From positions 48,805 to 112,804 of the forward strand of contig JADJYY010000010.1 of the NCBI GenBank assembly GCA_016719465.1: DNA of 64,000 nucleotides, read 5' to 3'. Below the pieces are notes generated by a model. That model ran no database searches. It worked only from the letters and a program-made list of their open reading frames with translations, and was not told where the DNA came from. Below are positions 17,168-25,552 of this stretch, piece by piece. Position 1 is the first letter of the stretch; every line of letters begins with the position of its first letter. This stretch comes from Hydrogenophilales bacterium (lineage in GTDB: Bacteria; Pseudomonadota; Gammaproteobacteria; Burkholderiales; Thiobacillaceae). The position numbers and the translations under genes are program-made.

Positions 17168-18081
17168 ACCCGCCCGAACACGCCCATGCCGCCACGCTGG
17201 CCAGCCTGCACGACCTGGACCGGGCCATCGCCAGCCATGCCCAGTGGCTGGCCCGGCTCAATCGCCAGTTGATCTGCGGCGGCCAGTCCACCGATGACGA
17301 CCTGACCGAGGACGCGCACCTGCGCTGCGGCCTCGGCGCCTGGCTGCACGGCGCGGGCAAGGCCAGCCTTGGCGGGGAACCCAGTTACGCCGCCATCGAG
17401 GTCGCCCATGAGTCCATGCACGGCATCGCCCGCCATCTCCTGGAAAGCCAGGCCGCCGGCCAGCCCATCGCGCCGGCCGACTATGACGCGCTGGTGGCGG
17501 TCGCCAGCCGCGTGCGGCAATTGTTGCGGCGCATGGAACAGGAGCTCATGGAACGGCTGGGGGCGGTGGACAAGCTCACCGGCGTCTGGAACCGGCAGGC
17601 GGTGCACCTGCGCCTGGCCGAGGAGATCGAGCGGGTGCAGCGCACCCGCCAACCCTGCGTGGTCTGCTACGTGGACCTGGACAACTTCGCCCAGATCAAC
17701 GAAACCCATGGCCAGCGGGCCGGCGACCTGGTCCTCAAGGCGGTGGCCGCCTTCTTCGCCGCGCACCTGCGCGGTTACGACACCATTTACCGCCTGGGTG
17801 GCGAGGAGTTCCTGCTCTGCCTGCCCACCACCGACCTGGACCAGGCCGGCGCCCTGCTCAACCGCCTGCGCGAGGAGCTGGCCGCCACGCCATTCCAGGC
17901 GGACGACCAGACCATCCGCCTCACCGCCTCCTTCGGCGTCGTCACCCTGGACCCGATTTTCTTCATCGACGAAACCCTGGATCGGGTGGAACGAGCCCAG
18001 CTCATCGCCAAGTCCGAGGGCGGCAACCGGGTCTGCCTGTGGCACGACGAATTGAGCGTGTTCGACCCGGAACAGGACTGA
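17164..18081 (+). CDS. diguanylate cyclase with zinc-binding CZB domain
   Basis: The 305-residue cytoplasmic protein joins an N-terminal CZB domain (chemoreceptor zinc-binding; H25 in SHAQW, a CGLGAWLHG motif near residue 59, and AHESMH near 83) to a C-terminal GGDEF domain with active motif GGEEF near residue 211. An RGYD inhibitory site lies five residues before it. This is the arrangement of E. coli DgcZ, whose activity is inhibited by zinc. It probably makes c-di-GMP under zinc and product control. It shares an ATGA overlap with the upstream GGDEF-EAL gene. Confidence 0.88.
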   Translation: MNPPEHAHAATLASLHDLDRAIASHAQWLARLNRQLICGGQSTDDDLTEDAHLRCGLGAWLHGAGKASLGGEPSYAAIEVAHESMHGIARHLLESQAAGQPIAPADYDALVAVASRVRQLLRRMEQELMERLGAVDKLTGVWNRQAVHLRLAEEIERVQRTRQPCVVCYVDLDNFAQINETHGQRAGDLVLKAVAAFFAAHLRGYDTIYRLGGEEFLLCLPTTDLDQAGALLNRLREELAATPFQADDQTIRLTASFGVVTLDPIFFIDETLDRVERAQLIAKSEGGNRVCLWHDELSVFDPEQD

Positions 18082-18239
18082 TACGCCAGCGCCAGGTCCC
18101 ACCCTTCCCGTGCACCGCATCGTCCCGCGGCGCCATGGAACGCGACGCAGGGGAAACAGGGGAATTCCGCTGGCATCGTATTCATATCGCCGGTCTTTCC
18201 TTCAAGTGCCGTGCTTTTCGGCATCGATCCGACGCGTGC

Positions 18240-20045
18240 TCAGCGCAGCTTCAATTCGCCCTGCTTGAAAACCTTGAATGCCGTCTGGTAGTAGGACACC
18301 GCCTCGTCACGCAGGCGTTCGTCCACCGGAGCCGGCCTGGCGTCGCCGTTCGCGTCGATCAGGTAAGCCTCCACACGCCGTTTTGGCCCGAGCACGGTCA
18401 GGCGCCCCTGCTTCAGGTAACCCAATTCCTGGTAATTGCTGATGAAGGCGCGCGGCGCGTCTTTCCCCTGTTCGAACAGGGATTTGCCAAAGAAATGGCC
18501 GTCTCCGGCCAGGCCCATGACATCCAGCAGGGTGGGCGGAATGTCGATCTGGCTCCCGAGCCGATCGCTGTGTCCTGGGGGCAGGAGACGGGGCGCATAG
18601 AGAATCAGGGGAATGTGATAACCCTTGACCGGCAAGCTGGTCTTGCCGGCCGCGGACGCGCAGTGGTCCGCCACGATCACGAACAGGGTGTCGGCGAACC
18701 AGGGCTTCTTGCCCGCCTGCTCGATGAAGCGGCCGATGGCGTAGTCGGTATATTTCACCGCCCCTTCGCGTCCGCCCGGCGAAGGGATGTCGATGCGCCC
18801 ATCCGGGTAGGTATAGGGGCGGTGGTTGGAGGTGGTCATGATGTGGGCCAGGAACGGCCTGCCGGTCGCGTGGGTCTGGTCGAGCCGGCTCAGGGCGTTG
18901 TCGAACAGGAATTCGTCGGCCACGCCCCAGACGTTCGCGAAATCCACAGACGCTTTCGGGAAGTCGGTGCGGTCGATCACCCGGTAATCGTTGCCGGCGA
19001 AATAGGCGTTCATGTTGTCGAAGTAGCCGTAGCCGCCATAGATGAAGAGGGTTTCGTAGCCCTGCCGGCGCAGGATTTCACCCACCGTGGCCAGATGCTC
19101 GTTGCCGGGCCGGCGCACGATGGCCTGGCCCGGGATGGGCGGGGTCCCCAGGGACAAGGCCTCCAGGCCCCGCACGGTACGGGTTCCGGTGGCATAGATC
19201 CGGGAATACAGCATTCCATCCCGGATCAGCGCATCCAGGCGAGGCGTTAGTCCGCGCGTGTCCCCGAACGCGCCGAGATAGGCGGCCGACAGGCTTTCCA
19301 CCGAGATCAGCACGACGTTGCGCGGCGGCCCCTTGAAGGGCAGGCGGCGGACATCGAAGGACTCGCTTTCATCGTGCCCGGGGCCCAGCGCCTGGCTGAT
19401 GGGCTCGCGTTCCACGCCGAGCCCGGCCAGGATGCGATGGGCATCTGCGTCCGGCAGGGTATGGTAGAACCGCTCATATTCCAGCTCGTTGCGGCGCAAC
19501 GCGGCGGCAAATGTCATCAAGCCGTTGCCGGCCAGTTCATTGGCATAGGTGTTATTGGAAAAACGCATCTGGTCGATATCGGCCAGATGCCAGGCGGACC
19601 AGGGCAGCGCCACCGCGAGGCTGGCGAGTCCGAGGCGTGCCAGACCCGATGGGGCAGAGACCGGCGCCAGGATACGCCGGCGCATGACCCAGACCCCCGC
19701 CGTCGCCAGGACGACGATGCCGGCGAGCAAAGCGGCGACCGGATAGGACTCGACCAGATTGCCGATCACCTCATGGGTGTAGATCAGGTAATCCACGGCA
19801 ATGAAATTGAAGCGGGTGGCGAATTCCCCCCAGAAAGTCCATTCCGCCAGCGCCCCGAACAGCAGCAAGGCGATGGCAAGAAAGAAAGCCAACAGGCGCG
19901 CGCCAGGACGCCAGCGCGCCTCGCGGTCCCGCTGGCGGCGCAATGCGCTCAGCAACAGCAAGGGGGCCAGCAACCAGGCCAGCACGGCCAGATCAAACCA
20001 CAACCCGAGGCCGGCGATCGAAGGCCAGAGCGGGAGCGGCACCAA
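18240..20045 (-). CDS. LTA-synthase/OpgB-like sulfatase-fold membrane enzyme, N-terminus shifted out of frame
   Basis: The 601-residue reading frame has about four membrane helices followed by a periplasmic alkaline-phosphatase-superfamily domain. Visible are VLISVESLSAAYLG (metal site), the ATGTRTVRG segment that should carry the threonine nucleophile, and VIVADHCAS (metal site). Relatives transfer phosphoglycerol or phosphoethanolamine to envelope glycans. The only start in this frame is a TTG at 20045, preceded in frame by TAG. A further hydrophobic helix that looks like its true N-terminus lies in another frame just upstream. The gene is therefore probably frameshifted, by mutation or sequencing error. 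Confidence 0.8.
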   Translation of the reverse strand: MVPLPLWPSIAGLGLWFDLAVLAWLLAPLLLLSALRRQRDREARWRPGARLLAFFLAIALLLFGALAEWTFWGEFATRFNFIAVDYLIYTHEVIGNLVESYPVAALLAGIVVLATAGVWVMRRRILAPVSAPSGLARLGLASLAVALPWSAWHLADIDQMRFSNNTYANELAGNGLMTFAAALRRNELEYERFYHTLPDADAHRILAGLGVEREPISQALGPGHDESESFDVRRLPFKGPPRNVVLISVESLSAAYLGAFGDTRGLTPRLDALIRDGMLYSRIYATGTRTVRGLEALSLGTPPIPGQAIVRRPGNEHLATVGEILRRQGYETLFIYGGYGYFDNMNAYFAGNDYRVIDRTDFPKASVDFANVWGVADEFLFDNALSRLDQTHATGRPFLAHIMTTSNHRPYTYPDGRIDIPSPGGREGAVKYTDYAIGRFIEQAGKKPWFADTLFVIVADHCASAAGKTSLPVKGYHIPLILYAPRLLPPGHSDRLGSQIDIPPTLLDVMGLAGDGHFFGKSLFEQGKDAPRAFISNYQELGYLKQGRLTVLGPKRRVEAYLIDANGDARPAPVDERLRDEAVSYYQTAFKVFKQGELKLR

Positions 20046-20160
20046 GGCGGTTCCGGTCTAGCAGGGTGAGCGCGAGTCGCGTAAGACCGGCGATGGCAAG
20101 GAACAAGAGGCTCAGCAGCAGGGTCGGGCCGAGCAGCATGGTCATGAAGGCTTTGGGCAT
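20046..20160 (-). pseudogene. detached N-terminal piece of the sulfatase-fold enzyme
   Basis: From the ATG at 20160 this frame reads MPKAFMTMLLGPTLLLSLL and on to RLALTLLDRNR, a typical first helix plus loop for LTA-synthase-like enzymes. It then continues into arginine-rich nonsense, while the main frame picks up with WFDLAVLAWLLAPLLL. A one-base indel around 20030-20060 would fuse the two. Confidence 0.55.
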
Positions 20161-20334
20161 CTGAGGGGTGGGAAGGCGGGAAGGAGCGGGGTGTCTCCGA
20201 CGGGTACGCACATGAAACTACCCCGGTGACGTTAATCCAGGCTTAAACCTGGTTTAAAGTTATCCTCGACGAAGCCCCTGCAAGGCGCCTAATGCCCCGC
20301 TTCACACCGCACCACCCTCATCCGGAGAAGAAAA

Positions 20335-20781
20335 ATACGCGTTGCCAGCCTGCTAGCCATGCTTATGGTCACGACGACAGCCATCGCTATTGACATCACC
20401 GACCGCAAGGACATCCGTCCCTTGTGGGAACAGAAAGGCCTCGCCTGCCACGGCGAGGCCTCTCCTTCCCTCGCCGAATTCGACGAGAACAAGGAGAAAT
20501 GCAAGCAACTCTCCCGCGGCCCCCGCATGGACAGCTACGCCAGCCTGACCGCCTTCGTCGGCTGGCCTGACACCGGCGCCCTGATGCGACGCCTGGACGA
20601 TGGCACGAACACCAGGGATGGCAAGCCCGGCAACATGTACGAGCACCTGGATGGCGAGCAGGCCGAGCGCCAGAGAAACCCGGGCCTGTTCAAGACCTGG
20701 GTCGGCGAGAGTGGCTGGTTCCTGGGCAACTTCGACAAGTTGGACAAATCCACCCTGGCCCGGATGAAGGTCGCCGAGTAG
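20335..20781 (+). pseudogene. decayed cytochrome c family gene
   Basis: The frame encodes ITDRKDIRPLWEQKGLACHGEASPSLAEF and on to a C-terminal TWVGESGWFLGN...KSTLARMKVAE, resembling a small periplasmic cytochrome c. The haem motif CxxCH is broken: the first cysteine is glycine (GGC at 20437-20439) while ACH remains. A GGAG ribosome site at 20324 precedes an ATA codon (20335) where a start would be expected. From there a signal peptide RVASLLAMLMVTTTAIA reads in frame. The first real ATG (20359) would cut that peptide. Two independent defects suggest a dying gene; sequencing error is the alternative. Confidence 0.6.
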
Positions 20782-20996
20782 AGGCGCCCTGCGCGGGCAC
20801 CGGGCTTTTCCGCGTCCCCCCCGAATCCATCGGGCAATCGAGACAACAGGCTGCGGCGCCAAGCTTCGGGCCCACGATGGGTACGCTGACGTTGCCGGCA
20901 ACGTGGCAACGACTGGGTGGTGATCAAGCACGGTTCGGGAAAGCTTCGCCTGCGGGTTGCGGGTAAAATTCATGGTTGATCTCCGAAGGCTTTCCC

Positions 20997-22616
20997 ATGC
21001 TCACCGCTTCCAACCTCACCATACAGTTCGGCGCCAAGCCCCTGTTCGAAAACGTCAACGTCAAGTTCGGCGACGGCAACCGCTACGGCCTCATCGGCGC
21101 CAACGGCTGCGGCAAATCCACCCTCATGAAGATCCTGGCCGGGGTGCTGGAACCCTCCGCCGGCAACGTCTCCATCGATCCCCACGAACGCATGGCCTTC
21201 CTGCGCCAGGACCAGTTCGCCTTCGAGGACGAGCGGGTGCTGGACGTGGTGCTCATGGGCCACGCCGACATGTGGGCGGTGATGAAGGAGAAGGACGCCA
21301 TCTACATGAACCCGGAGGCGACGGAAGCGGACTACATGCGCGCCGCCGAGCTGGAAGCCCACTTCGGCGAGATGGGCGGCTACGACGCCGAGGCCCGCGC
21401 CGGCGAACTGCTGCTGGGCCTGGACATCCCCGGCGACAAGCACCAGGGCCCCATGCGCGAGGTGGCGCCGGGCTGGAAGCTGCGCGTGCTGCTGGCCCAG
21501 GTGCTGTTCGCCAACCCGGACATCCTGCTGCTGGACGAACCCACCAACAACCTGGACATCAACACCATCCGCTGGCTGGAGGACGTGCTCAACGCCCGTG
21601 ACTCCACCATGATCATCATCTCCCACGACCGCCACTTCCTGAACCAGGTCTGCACCCACATGGCCGACCTGGACTACCGCACCCTCAAAGTCTACCCGGG
21701 CAACTACGACGACTACATGGAAGCCGCCACCCAGGCCCGGGAACGCCAGTCCGCCGCCAACGCCAAGGCCAAGGAGCGGGTGGCCGAGTTGCAGGACTTC
21801 GTGCGCCGCTTCTCCGCCAACAAATCCAAGGCCAAGCAGGCCACCAGCCGCCTGAAGTTGATCGATAAAATCAAGCCCGAGGACATGAAGCCCTCCAGCC
21901 GCCAGTACCCCTGGATCCGCTTCGATTTCGACGAGCGGGAAAAACTGCACCGCCTGGCCGCCGAAGTGGAAAACCTCAATTTCGGCTACGAGCCCGGCGT
22001 GCCGGTGATCAAAAACCTCGACCTGCACATCGCCGCCGGCGACCGCATCGCCATCATCGGCGAGAACGGCGTCGGCAAGACCACCCTGCTGCGTCTGCTC
22101 ATGGGTGAACTGAAGCCCGACCACGGCACCATCAAATGGGCGGAAAAGGCCAAGCCGGGCTACTTCGCCCAGGACCATTCCTCCGACTTCGATTCCGACA
22201 AGCCCCTTACCGAATGGATCACCGAATGGGTGCGCGCCGGCGGTTACGACGGCAACGACGTGGAAACCCTGATCCGCGGCACCCTGGGCCGCCTGCTGTT
22301 CTCCGGCGACGAGGTGAAGAAACCGGTCCGCGTCATCTCCGGCGGCGAGCAGGGCCGCATGCTGTTCGGCAAGCTCATGCTGCTGCGCCCCAACGTGTTG
22401 TTGATGGACGAGCCCACCAACCACCTGGACATGGAATCCATCGAGTCCCTCAACAACGGCCTGGACGCCTTCACCGGCACCCTGGTGTTCGTCTCCCACG
22501 ACCGCCAGTTCGTGTCATCGCTGGCCAACAAGATCATCGAACTCAAGCTGGACGGCAGCCACGTGGTGTACGAGGGCGGCTACGAGGACTATCTGGCGAG
22601 CCAGGGGCTGGAGTAA
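20997..22616 (+). CDS. ybiT: ABC-F family ATPase, YbiT type
   Basis: This soluble ribosome-associated ATPase has two ABC domains and no membrane part. The 539-residue protein has Walker A GANGCGKST near residue 36 and GENGVGKTT near 352, Walker B LLLDEPTNNLD and LLMDEPTNHLD, and the inter-domain linker rich in lysine and arginine. Length and the N-terminus LTIQFGAKPLFENVNVKFGDGNRYGLIG match E. coli YbiT more closely than EttA. The start is taken at MLTASN. The following kilobase is anomalous (see the T-poor stretch). Confidence 0.88.
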   Translation: MLTASNLTIQFGAKPLFENVNVKFGDGNRYGLIGANGCGKSTLMKILAGVLEPSAGNVSIDPHERMAFLRQDQFAFEDERVLDVVLMGHADMWAVMKEKDAIYMNPEATEADYMRAAELEAHFGEMGGYDAEARAGELLLGLDIPGDKHQGPMREVAPGWKLRVLLAQVLFANPDILLLDEPTNNLDINTIRWLEDVLNARDSTMIIISHDRHFLNQVCTHMADLDYRTLKVYPGNYDDYMEAATQARERQSAANAKAKERVAELQDFVRRFSANKSKAKQATSRLKLIDKIKPEDMKPSSRQYPWIRFDFDEREKLHRLAAEVENLNFGYEPGVPVIKNLDLHIAAGDRIAIIGENGVGKTTLLRLLMGELKPDHGTIKWAEKAKPGYFAQDHSSDFDSDKPLTEWITEWVRAGGYDGNDVETLIRGTLGRLLFSGDEVKKPVRVISGGEQGRMLFGKLMLLRPNVLLMDEPTNHLDMESIESLNNGLDAFTGTLVFVSHDRQFVSSLANKIIELKLDGSHVVYEGGYEDYLASQGLE

Positions 22617-23510
22617 GGCGGGCCGGCCCGCGCCGCCGGGGGCGGCCACGGAGGCACACCGGACGAACCACGGACGGCAGGCCGCGGCGCAACCGGCCAG
22701 CGAAGCACGCGCACCGGCCGACCCCCCCCGCGGAAACAAGACGGTGTGGGCCCCCCCCCCACCCAGCCCCCGACGACCCCGACGACGGGACCCGACACCC
22801 CCAAAGCCCAGCCCCCGACACCCCCCCCCCCCAAACCCCCCCCACGGACCAGGACGACGGCGACGCCCCCGACGCCCCCGGCCCGCAACCGGGGAACCAG
22901 GGCGCCCACCGCGCCGGCCCCCCCCCCCCACAAACCCCAGGCCCGCGACGCCCAAGGCGGCACACGACGCGGCGGGCGCGCACCCCCAGGGCCACCCACG
23001 AACCCCACCCCCCCGCCGCAGGAAGCCCCCCACCCCACAAACGACACGGCCCCGCCCGCGGCCCCCCCCACCACACCGGCGGCAGGAAACCGAACGGGCG
23101 CCCCCCAACCCACCCCCCCCCAAGCCCCGGAGCCAGCCCCCCCCCCGACGAGGACCGGCAGGGCGGCCGCCCCCACCCCACGCGCAGGAGCCCGCCCCCC
23201 CCCCCCCCCAACCCCCGGCCGCCCACCGCGCCGAAGCCGACGGCGACGCGGCCCACGGCCCCCACGGCGGGCCCCCCCCCCAACAGGGCGGACGCGAGCG
23301 GGCCGGCCCCCACCACGCCCCCCCCAGGCCCCCACCCCCGAGCGGGCCCCGGGCGCCCAGCCCCCCGACCCGCCCGGCAGCCAGCGGGCGACCGGCGCCG
23401 CCCGAGCCCCCCCCACCCCCAACAACCCCGGAAACCGCCGAAGCCAACCAGCCCCACCCGGACCCCCCCCCCCGGGCGGGCAAGGCGGCAAGCAGACCGG
23501 AAGGGACGCA
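22615..23510. other. T-depleted, C-rich anomalous stretch
   Basis: Only two T residues (22745, 22747) occur on the plus strand over roughly 900 bases, with many C runs of 7-14. Counting 22801-22980 gives 33 A, 100 C, 47 G and no T. All stop codons on both strands need a T or A at that site, so every frame is open and the long ORFs here mean nothing. The composition fits T being read or converted to C better than T being deleted, because C is in excess. The edges are abrupt. A base-calling or assembly artefact is most likely; strand-specific A-to-G hypermutation is the biological alternative. Confidence 0.75.
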
Positions 23511-23627
23511 TCGGGGGCATGGCCAGACGATCGAGAACCGCTTCCCATGCCGAACCTTTCCCACAGGAGGCACGGTAAACTCCCTATAGTCCGTTCAATC
23601 AACCCCAGGAATCCTGGACGCGTAGTC

Positions 23628-24053
23628 ATGCACAAGCCTCTCTTCCGCCATGGTCTCTCCCTGCTGGTCATTCTGCCCCTGGCGGGTTGCCTGCAGGACT
23701 CCGCGTCCTACGTGTTCCCGGAAAAGGATCACGCCATCACCCTGGTGCGCAACCAGGCCTGGCCCTGGCAGGACACCATGAGCGTGGAGGTGGTGGCGAT
23801 ACGCCTGCCCGAATGTCACGAGGGCATGAGCGTGAAGGACATCGCCCTCAAGGCCGACATCGGCCTTTTCAAGGCGCCGGATGACCATCCCGAGCCGGTC
23901 TTCATCCTGCGCATGGACCAGCGCCATTTCGCGGTAAGCACCCAGTCCTGCCAGGTGCAGGAATTCAAGGAAACGCCGCCGGATCCGGGCTCGAAACTGG
24001 GCACCTTCAAGGAAAAGGACGGCAAGTTCAGCTACGTGCCGGAAGGAGCCTGA
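23628..24053 (+). CDS. small lipoprotein of unknown function
   Basis: The 141-residue protein starts with a lipoprotein signal: positive MHKPLFRHG, a hydrophobic core and the lipobox LAGC at about residue 20. The mature part has no recognised domain. Two further cysteines (LPECHEG and STQSCQV) could form a disulfide. It sits directly before ubiD, whose start follows within 10 bases, and the pair may be cotranscribed. The sequence is normal in composition, so the T-poor anomaly ends before it. Confidence 0.75.
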   Translation: MHKPLFRHGLSLLVILPLAGCLQDSASYVFPEKDHAITLVRNQAWPWQDTMSVEVVAIRLPECHEGMSVKDIALKADIGLFKAPDDHPEPVFILRMDQRHFAVSTQSCQVQEFKETPPDPGSKLGTFKEKDGKFSYVPEGA

Positions 24054-24062
24054 TTGTCCGCC

Positions 24063-25547
24063 ATGCGTTACGCCGACCTGCGCGATTTCATCGCCCAACT
24101 GGAAGCCCGGGGCGAACTCAAGCGCATCCGCGCCGAGGTGGATCCCCGCCTGGAAATGACCGAGATCGGCGACCGGGTGCTGCGCGCCGGCGGGCCCGCC
24201 CTATTGTTCGAAAAGCCGAAGGGCAGCGACATCCCCGTGCTGGCCAACCTGTTCGGCACGGTCAAGCGGGTGGCCCTGGGCATGGGCGAGGAAGACCCGG
24301 CCAAGCTGCGCGAGATCGGCAAGCTGCTGGCCTACCTGAAGGAGCCGGAACCGCCGCGCGGCCTGAAGGACGCCTGGGACAAGTGGCCGGTGCTGAAGCA
24401 GGTGCTCAACATGAGCCCCAGGGAAGTGCGTTCCCCCGCCTGCCAGGAGGTGGTGTGGGAAGGCAAGGACGTGGACCTGTCGCGCCTGCCCATCCAGACC
24501 TGCTGGCCCGGTGACGTGGGCCCCCTGCTCACCTGGGGCCTGGTCGTCACCCGGGGCCCCCACAAGTCGCGCCAGAACCTGGGTATCTACCGGCAGCAAG
24601 TCATCGGATCGAACAAGCTCATCATGCGCTGGCTGGCCCATCGCGGCGGCGCCCTGGATTTCCGCGAGTTCCAGGCGGCGCATCCGGGCCAGCCCTTCCC
24701 CCTTTGCGTGGCCATCGGCACCGACCCGGCCACCATCCTGGGGGCGGTGACGCCGGTGCCGGACAGCCTCTCCGAATACCAGTTCGCCGGCCTGCTGCGG
24801 GGCGCCAAGACGGAAGTGGCCAAGGCCATCGGTTCCGATCTGCAGGTGCCCGCCTCCGCCGAGATCGTCCTGGAAGGCGCTATTTACCCAACTGAGCATC
24901 CCGGCGAGTATGAGACTGCCCTGGAAGGCCCCTTCGGCGACCACACCGGCTACTACAACGAGCAGGAGACCTTCCCCGTGTTCACGGTGGAACGCGTCAC
25001 CCTGCGCCGCGACGCCATCTACCACTCCACCTATACCGGCAAGCCGCCGGACGAGCCGGCCATCCTGGGGGTGGCGCTCAACGAGGTGTTCGTGCCGCTG
25101 CTGCAAAAGCAGTTCCCCGAGATCACGGATTTCTACCTGCCGCCGGAAGGCTGTTCCTACCGCATGGCGGTGGTGAGCATGAAGAAGCAGTACCCCGGCC
25201 ACGCCAAGCGGGTGATGTTCGGCATCTGGTCCTTCCTGCGCCAGTTCATGTACACCAAGTTCATCATCGTCACCGACGACGACGTGGACGTGCGCGACTG
25301 GAAGGAGGTCATGTGGGCGCTCACCACCCGCGTCGATCCCGCGCGCGACACCCTGCTGGTGGAGAACACGCCCATCGACTACCTGGACTTCGCCAGCCCG
25401 GTCTCCGGCCTGGGCTCCAAGATGGGCATCGACGCCACCAACAAGATGCCGGGCGAAACCACCCGTGAGTGGGGCACGCCCATTCGCATGTCCGACGAGG
25501 TGAAGCGCCGGGTGGATGCCCTCTGGCCCGATCTCGGCCTGGGTTGA
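24063..25547 (+). CDS. ubiD: 4-hydroxy-3-polyprenylbenzoate decarboxylase
   Basis: This prenylated-FMN-dependent decarboxylase acts in ubiquinone synthesis. The 494-residue protein begins MRYADLRDFI and contains ERVTLRRDAIYHSTYTGKPPDEP and KFIIVTDDDVDVRDWKEVMWAL, both typical of UbiD. It ends with the MGIDATNKMPGET segment. A TTG nine bases earlier is an alternative start. The flavin prenyltransferase partner UbiX is not in the window. Confidence 0.94.
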   Translation: MRYADLRDFIAQLEARGELKRIRAEVDPRLEMTEIGDRVLRAGGPALLFEKPKGSDIPVLANLFGTVKRVALGMGEEDPAKLREIGKLLAYLKEPEPPRGLKDAWDKWPVLKQVLNMSPREVRSPACQEVVWEGKDVDLSRLPIQTCWPGDVGPLLTWGLVVTRGPHKSRQNLGIYRQQVIGSNKLIMRWLAHRGGALDFREFQAAHPGQPFPLCVAIGTDPATILGAVTPVPDSLSEYQFAGLLRGAKTEVAKAIGSDLQVPASAEIVLEGAIYPTEHPGEYETALEGPFGDHTGYYNEQETFPVFTVERVTLRRDAIYHSTYTGKPPDEPAILGVALNEVFVPLLQKQFPEITDFYLPPEGCSYRMAVVSMKKQYPGHAKRVMFGIWSFLRQFMYTKFIIVTDDDVDVRDWKEVMWALTTRVDPARDTLLVENTPIDYLDFASPVSGLGSKMGIDATNKMPGETTREWGTPIRMSDEVKRRVDALWPDLGLG

Positions 25548-25552
25548 TCGCC

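Noticed and set aside
20997..22616. Calling the ABC-F gene ettA
   Set aside because: The N-terminus and length match YbiT better; EttA has a different start and a longer arm region.
22615..23510. Diversity-generating retroelement as the source of the T-poor stretch
   Set aside because: Such elements alter adenines over roughly a hundred bases in a variable repeat and need a reverse transcriptase gene; neither a template repeat nor a reverse transcriptase is seen in the window.
22136..24053. Several long proline/arginine-rich ORFs in all frames
   Set aside because: They exist only because the T-poor stretch cannot contain stop codons; the translated sequences are low complexity and run in every frame on both strands.
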